64,000 nt of DNA from assembly GCA_030272155.1 (NCBI GenBank), contig CP126199.1, forward strand, positions 2,232,001 to 2,296,000, given 5' to 3'. Numbering within the stretch: position 1 is the first letter of the stretch; each line of letters begins with the position of its first letter. Both the position numbers and the translations under genes were made by a program. The DNA is from Tetradesmus obliquus. Taxonomy: Eukaryota > Chlorophyta > Chlorophyceae > Sphaeropleales > Scenedesmaceae. This document shows positions 59,084 through 64,000 of the stretch, in pieces. A model generated the notes under the pieces. That model made no database searches. It was not told the origin of the DNA and saw nothing but the letters and a program-made list of their open reading frames with translations.

Positions 59084-61929
59084 GCAGGGACCCGAGTATA
59101 GGTCACACCAGTATCAGAGTGCCGATGCTGCAGCTGCACACATGAAGCATGCGACATAATGACGGAAGCATGTTGTCCCCAGGAGTTTTGCTTGCAAGGC
59201 AGGCTACCCAGAGTTGCAGCCGGCAGCAAAGTGCCCTGCATCAATGCCCAGCGTGCGCTGGCAAGTCCAACAAGATATGAGCATGTTGCGCGGGCGCTGC
59301 AAGCAAAGCAGGCTCGCACATATCATGCCAGCATCTGTCATCACCGCACCACCAGCAGCTGCTGCCGCACCTGTGCTGTGATGTACAGGATGTCGCCGAC
59401 CTTGGTTGACGCGGCAAAGGTGACGCTGTCCATGCCGGCCGTCAACAGGTGCGTTCCACGCAGGCGCGAGGCGCTGATGTAGGCGCACTGCTCCATCCAG
59501 CTCATGACCTGCGGTGTTATGTGTGGGGGTTTAGCGGCAGTGCAGGGTGAGCCCCAGGATGTAGGCACCCTGAGCAAGCAGGACGTGCTGTTGTGAGCGC
59601 ACTGCTCCATCCAGCTCATCACCTGCAATGGGATGTTCATGTGTCAGAGAAGTTGAGCAGCAGGTGGGGGTCCTCTCAGTTTTCTGGCAGCCTCGTTAAT
59701 GCTGACAGACATGTGCAACAGCTGTGAATTGAGGGTATGCGAGTAGCAGACTTCTTGCTTCCCTATGGCCCCATCACATGCTTTGTATTACTGATATGGT
59801 AACCTCCAGTCCTGTCGCATCCTCACCTGCCCACCAAAGGTAATGCCCAGCGTGTTGGCGTGCTGCGGCAGCACCGACTGCGTCATGTACGCTGTGGTGG
59901 CACTCGGAGGCACCCGCCGCCTCACACCAGAATCAGATACAACCAGCCTCCCCCGCTGCTGCCGCTGCCGCTGCGCCTCCTCCTCCTGCTGCTGCTGCTG
60001 CTGGCCCGCTGCTGCTTCCATAGCTGCCACTGCTGCTGCTATGGCTGCTGCTGGGTCTGTGGTAGGGTTTGGCGGGGTGGGGTTTTGGCTGCTGGTGGTG
60101 AAGCTAGCTGCTGGGGAGTAGCGTGTGAGCGAGAGTGAGGGCGGCAGGGTAGGGCAGCCCTCCCTGTGATGTGACAGCAGCAGCAGCGGCAGCAGCAGCA
60201 GCAGCAGCAGCAGCTTCAGGCCAAAAGCAATGCATTTTTAGTCTGCAGCAGGACACGCCCGTGAGGGCAGTGCAACAGCAGCACGCTGCATCTACAGCTG
60301 CGTCGTGCATGTGCCGCACACATGGTGTTTGCGATCAAATCTTCAGCCATGTATGGAGCATCGCAACACAGCATCAGCCCCTGGCTGCATCCAATGGGCG
60401 CACGGCCATTGGTATTGCCTTTGCAGCTGCCTCACATTCTGTCAAAGCAGCCCCAGTGTATTGTATGTCGCACCACCTCCACTCACCTATGTGTGATGGG
60501 CTGCAGCCTGCAAGCAGCTGCTGCTGCCGCGCGCTGAGGGTTAGCTGCCGCGGCCTGCCGCGCCGCCAGCCGCTGCTGCCGCCTAGCATCGGCCTGAATG
60601 TGGATGCGCCTGTGCTCGCTGCTGGTGGGCAGCACGCGAGGCAGCCCCTGCTTTGGCTGCTGCTGCTGCTGCTGCGACGGTGGAAGCGCCTTATCCTGCT
60701 GCTGCTGCTGCGGTCGTGCTTTGCCTTTAAGCGACACAAAGGAGAGGTATGCACTGCAGCAGTGGCGCCGCGCGCCTGTTCGCATGTTCTCTGCCTCCAC
60801 TTTCACCCCCACCTCCATGCTGCTGCTGAAGGTGCGGTTGACCATGGCTGCAATGATGACCACGTCCCCACGCCGGCACGGCCTGCATGTGCATATGACA
60901 GCTGCGGTCAAAGCTGGTCAAAGTTGGTCAATATTGCTCAAAGTTGGCCACATTGGCACCGGACTCACAACAAGACATGCTGAAAGGAGCCTGGGTGGAG
61001 CCAGCAGTGTAGGAGGATGAGAAGAGTGCGACAGCGGCCACGCGATGCACACCACCTGCATGCGTGCTGCTGTGGATGCAAACACTTGTGTTGCAGGCAC
61101 GGCTGCACCACACTGCTGCAGCTTGAGATACTGAGCTCAGGGGCTTCAGTGTGTTGCATGTCGCTGAGCGCCGCATGTTGTCGTGTGATGTGCTGCCCAA
61201 ATACCACTGCTGTTTGATGACTGGCGCTGGCTGGAGCTGCTCACTTGCACAAGTGCACTGCACTCATTTGCTGCAGATGCTCACTGTTGTCAGCTGCTCA
61301 CTATTCTAAGTACTGCAGCGGCCGCTGTCCTCAGCCGCTCACCTGAAGAAGTGCACTGCGTCCACGCTGATGGTCACGCAGGGGCCGCGCGCAAGCGTCT
61401 TGGCCGACAGCCCAGCACACACATCGATCCAGCTCAGCACCTGCCGACCACCAGCAGCAAACAGTAGCAGCAGCATCAGACAGCTGCCGACAGCAGCAGA
61501 AGTCACAGACGGCAGTTGCGTGTCCGCAACCACTGTCTGTAACGCTGTAGAATTTCGGCATGCAGGACGCACATAAGTGCTACTGCTGCCACTGCCGGGC
61601 TATATATCCACTGGCCATCATCATTCAACACCGGCCAACAAAAGCATGATCGCTGACGCGCAGCCATGCAGCGCTGCCGCCACTACAACTGCACACTATC
61701 TTGTCAGCGGCCCTGCACCCACCTGGCCGCCAAAGCAAATGCCCTACTGCTGCTGCTGTCACATCACAGGGAGGGCTGCCCCACCCTGCCACCCTCACTC
61801 TCACTCACGCGCTACTCCCCAGCAGCCAGCTTCAGCACAGGCAGCCAAAACCCCACCCCGCCAAACCCCACCACAGACCCAGCAGCAGCCATAGCAGCAG
61901 CAGTAGCAGCCGTAAAGGCAACAGCAGGC

Positions 61930-61963
<34 letters not shown>

Positions 61964-64000
61964 TGTATCGCGGTTGTTTCAGGCCAGGCAGCACTGCTGT
62001 CGCCATGTGTAATGAGACTTGCCAGCTGCCTGCACCCACCTGGCCGCCAAAGCAGATGCCAAGCGCATCCACCTCTGTCGGCGCCACAATCTGGTGCATC
62101 ACAATGCGAGTGGCGTCCATGGGCACGCTTTCTGGCAGCAGCGGTGCCAGGGGTACAGCTGGTACTGCTGCTGCAGCAGCAGCTGCTGCTGCTGCTGCTG
62201 CATCAGGGCTTGCTGCAGCTGCAGCTGGACTGGCAGTGGATGCTGGGTTGTCATGGCTGTGAGCGCTTGTGGCTGTGCCTGCGGGCTGTGCTGCTGCTGC
62301 AGCTGCATCACAACCTGGGTTCACTCAAAAATAACAGCGGTGAAACAAAAGGTTGCATAGAGTAGTGTGGCATGCTGCATCATAGTTGGGCTGCATGTGT
62401 TGAACCCATGCAACCAAGGGCTGGGAGAATTTGTGCATGTTCTGGCAGTATCACCACAGCTGGACGCACTGCCAACTGCACGTCTGGAGATATCTAAAGA
62501 GCATAATTGCTGTAGACACATCCGACGTGCCCTGCTCGAACCTACTTGTCTTGCCCTCTGTGGTGCTACTGCTGGCAACATCAGCACTTGTGCTGCTGCA
62601 TAGATGCTGCTCTATCTCAGCAAGCCGCTGCTTGAGGCTGCGTAGCTCGAGCAGCAACTCTTCGTTGCTTGTCATCGGTGTTTAACACATGATCTGCTGC
62701 TGTCGTGTTGCCACGGACACAGGCATTTCGATACCGGGCCGGTGCGACTCTTTTGTGTTGCACCCGTAAGTGACTTCAGCCCCATTTAACGAGAATGTAA
62801 AAGCTTTCATGACTGCTTTCATTCGGCATTGTGTGTTGCTTAGGGTTTGAAACGGCGGTACAGAGGGAAGATGACAGGGTGACACTGCACACTCAGACCG
62901 CCCTGTTTCTCCACTGCTAGCTGTGATCTTGTAACTCAAAAGACATTGTGAGAGCACCGGCCGTGTAGTGTGGTTTGACATGCGGTCATGCCCGCAGCTG
63001 TGCTGACGTCGCTGCTGCTGTTGGCAGCAGTGCAGCAAGTGCGTGCGCGCGCTTTCAAGGCCTTATGTATACACCCAGCAGTAGCATGAGCCCTCAATAT
63101 ATACGTAAATCTGATCGCCATACCTTCCTTCCATCCATAAAGTAGCAGCTCTGCCCTCTTATCAGCTGTACACATGTGTGGCAGCAGCAGATTCTCCTGA
63201 ACCCCATCAAATCAAGCAGCATTCGCTGTCAAAGGGTCAAGGCTGGCTAGCCGGCATGCCTAACTGAAACACCACTGTAGCATCACCTACCTACCTGCAT
63301 CTTTTCCTGCTGCTGCAGGCCTGCTGCCTGGTGCGGCTGGATCTGACCACCCCAGCCTGGCAGCTGAGCAGCAGCAACGGCAGCATCAGCCTGCAGACGC
63401 ACCCGCCTGTGCATGTGCTGGGAGCGCTGGCAGCAGCAGGGCTGGTGCAACAGGACCCGCTGTACAGGTGAGGGGTGTCATTGTTGCTGCAGCACGTCGG
63501 GGGTGAAAACTTGCGCAGTGCAAGATAAGTTCAGGGAAGGTGCAGTGTGCATGTGCTGGGAGCGCTGGCAGCAGCAGGGCTGGTGCAGAGGGACCCGCTG
63601 TACAGGTGAGGCCCAGCAGCAGGGCTGGTGCAGTGGAAACATATCAAAAGGTGCCGCACGCACTGATGTTGGCAGCAGCACGCGTGTTGCAGGGGGGCGC
63701 TCTGTACAGGTGTTATTCTTGCTGCAGCATGTAAGGGGTGAATGCTTGTGCAATGCAAGGATAAGTGCAGGGAAGGTGCAGTGTGCATGTGCTGGGAGCG
63801 CTGGCAGCAGCAGGGCTGGTGCAGCAAGACCCGCTGTACAGGTGAGGGGCGTTGCTCCTGTTGCAGCAGCATGTCTGGACCAATGCATGTGTGGTGCAAA
63901 GCTAGGTGCAAGACAGGTGCAGGACAGGTGCAGCATGCAGTTGTGCTGGCAGCAGCAAAATGATGCAGCGACACAGCCCCTCATACTACAATTTTTCTGA

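Overview
This window is nuclear DNA from a green alga. The evidence is genes split by many GT-AG introns (donors mostly GTGAGY or GTGCGY, acceptors mostly CTGCAG), several chloroplast transit peptides, a PSB33-type thylakoid protein, TGTAA-type polyadenylation signals, and a heavy load of CAG/CTG triplets in exons and introns. A chlorophyte of the Scenedesmus/Sphaeropleales kind fits best, but the sequence alone does not fix the species. I see no bacterial operons, plasmid functions, CRISPR array, rRNA or tRNA.

I reconstructed sixteen protein genes by joining exons whose splice phases agree. In order: histone H2A (-, cut by the left edge), fructosamine-3-kinase family protein (-), inactive rhomboid-like membrane protein (+), organellar methionyl-tRNA synthetase (-), PSB33-like Rieske-fold protein (-), GET4 (+), four-EF-hand calcium sensor (-), TruA/PUS1-type tRNA pseudouridine synthase ending in a CaaX box (-), a very large MYND zinc-finger protein (-), an SCP/FCP1-type DxDxT phosphatase (-), a secreted sulfotransferase-like protein (-), a Tim17/Tim22/Tim23-superfamily protein (+), a secreted oligopeptidase B (+), an ankyrin-repeat multi-pass membrane protein (-), a double-hotdog acyl-CoA thioesterase (-), and the 5' end of a GH2 beta-mannosidase-like gene (+, cut by the right edge). 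Four pairs diverge from short shared intergenic regions of about 310-520 bases. The genes do not form one pathway; this looks like an ordinary housekeeping stretch of an algal chromosome.

The most unusual feature is structural. In at least eight of the sixteen genes the introns contain extra, decaying copies of the end of the neighbouring exon together with its splice site, usually spaced about 100-135 bases. Examples are six acceptor copies before one exon of the pseudouridine synthase, six before the last exon of the rhomboid-like gene, seven or more across oligopeptidase B (including a mutated copy of the catalytic-serine segment), and a 200-base exon copy inverted into an intron of the thioesterase gene. 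I have not seen this arrangement named as a system and treat it as the main lead.

Other notable items are a CVIM-type CaaX box on a tRNA-modifying enzyme, a 14-nt microexon, a GC-AG intron, seven 32-bp units most of which carry a G-box-like core inside an intron, a two-copy double-hairpin dispersed element with a microsatellite tail, and CTG-repeat tracts standing in for polypyrimidine tracts.
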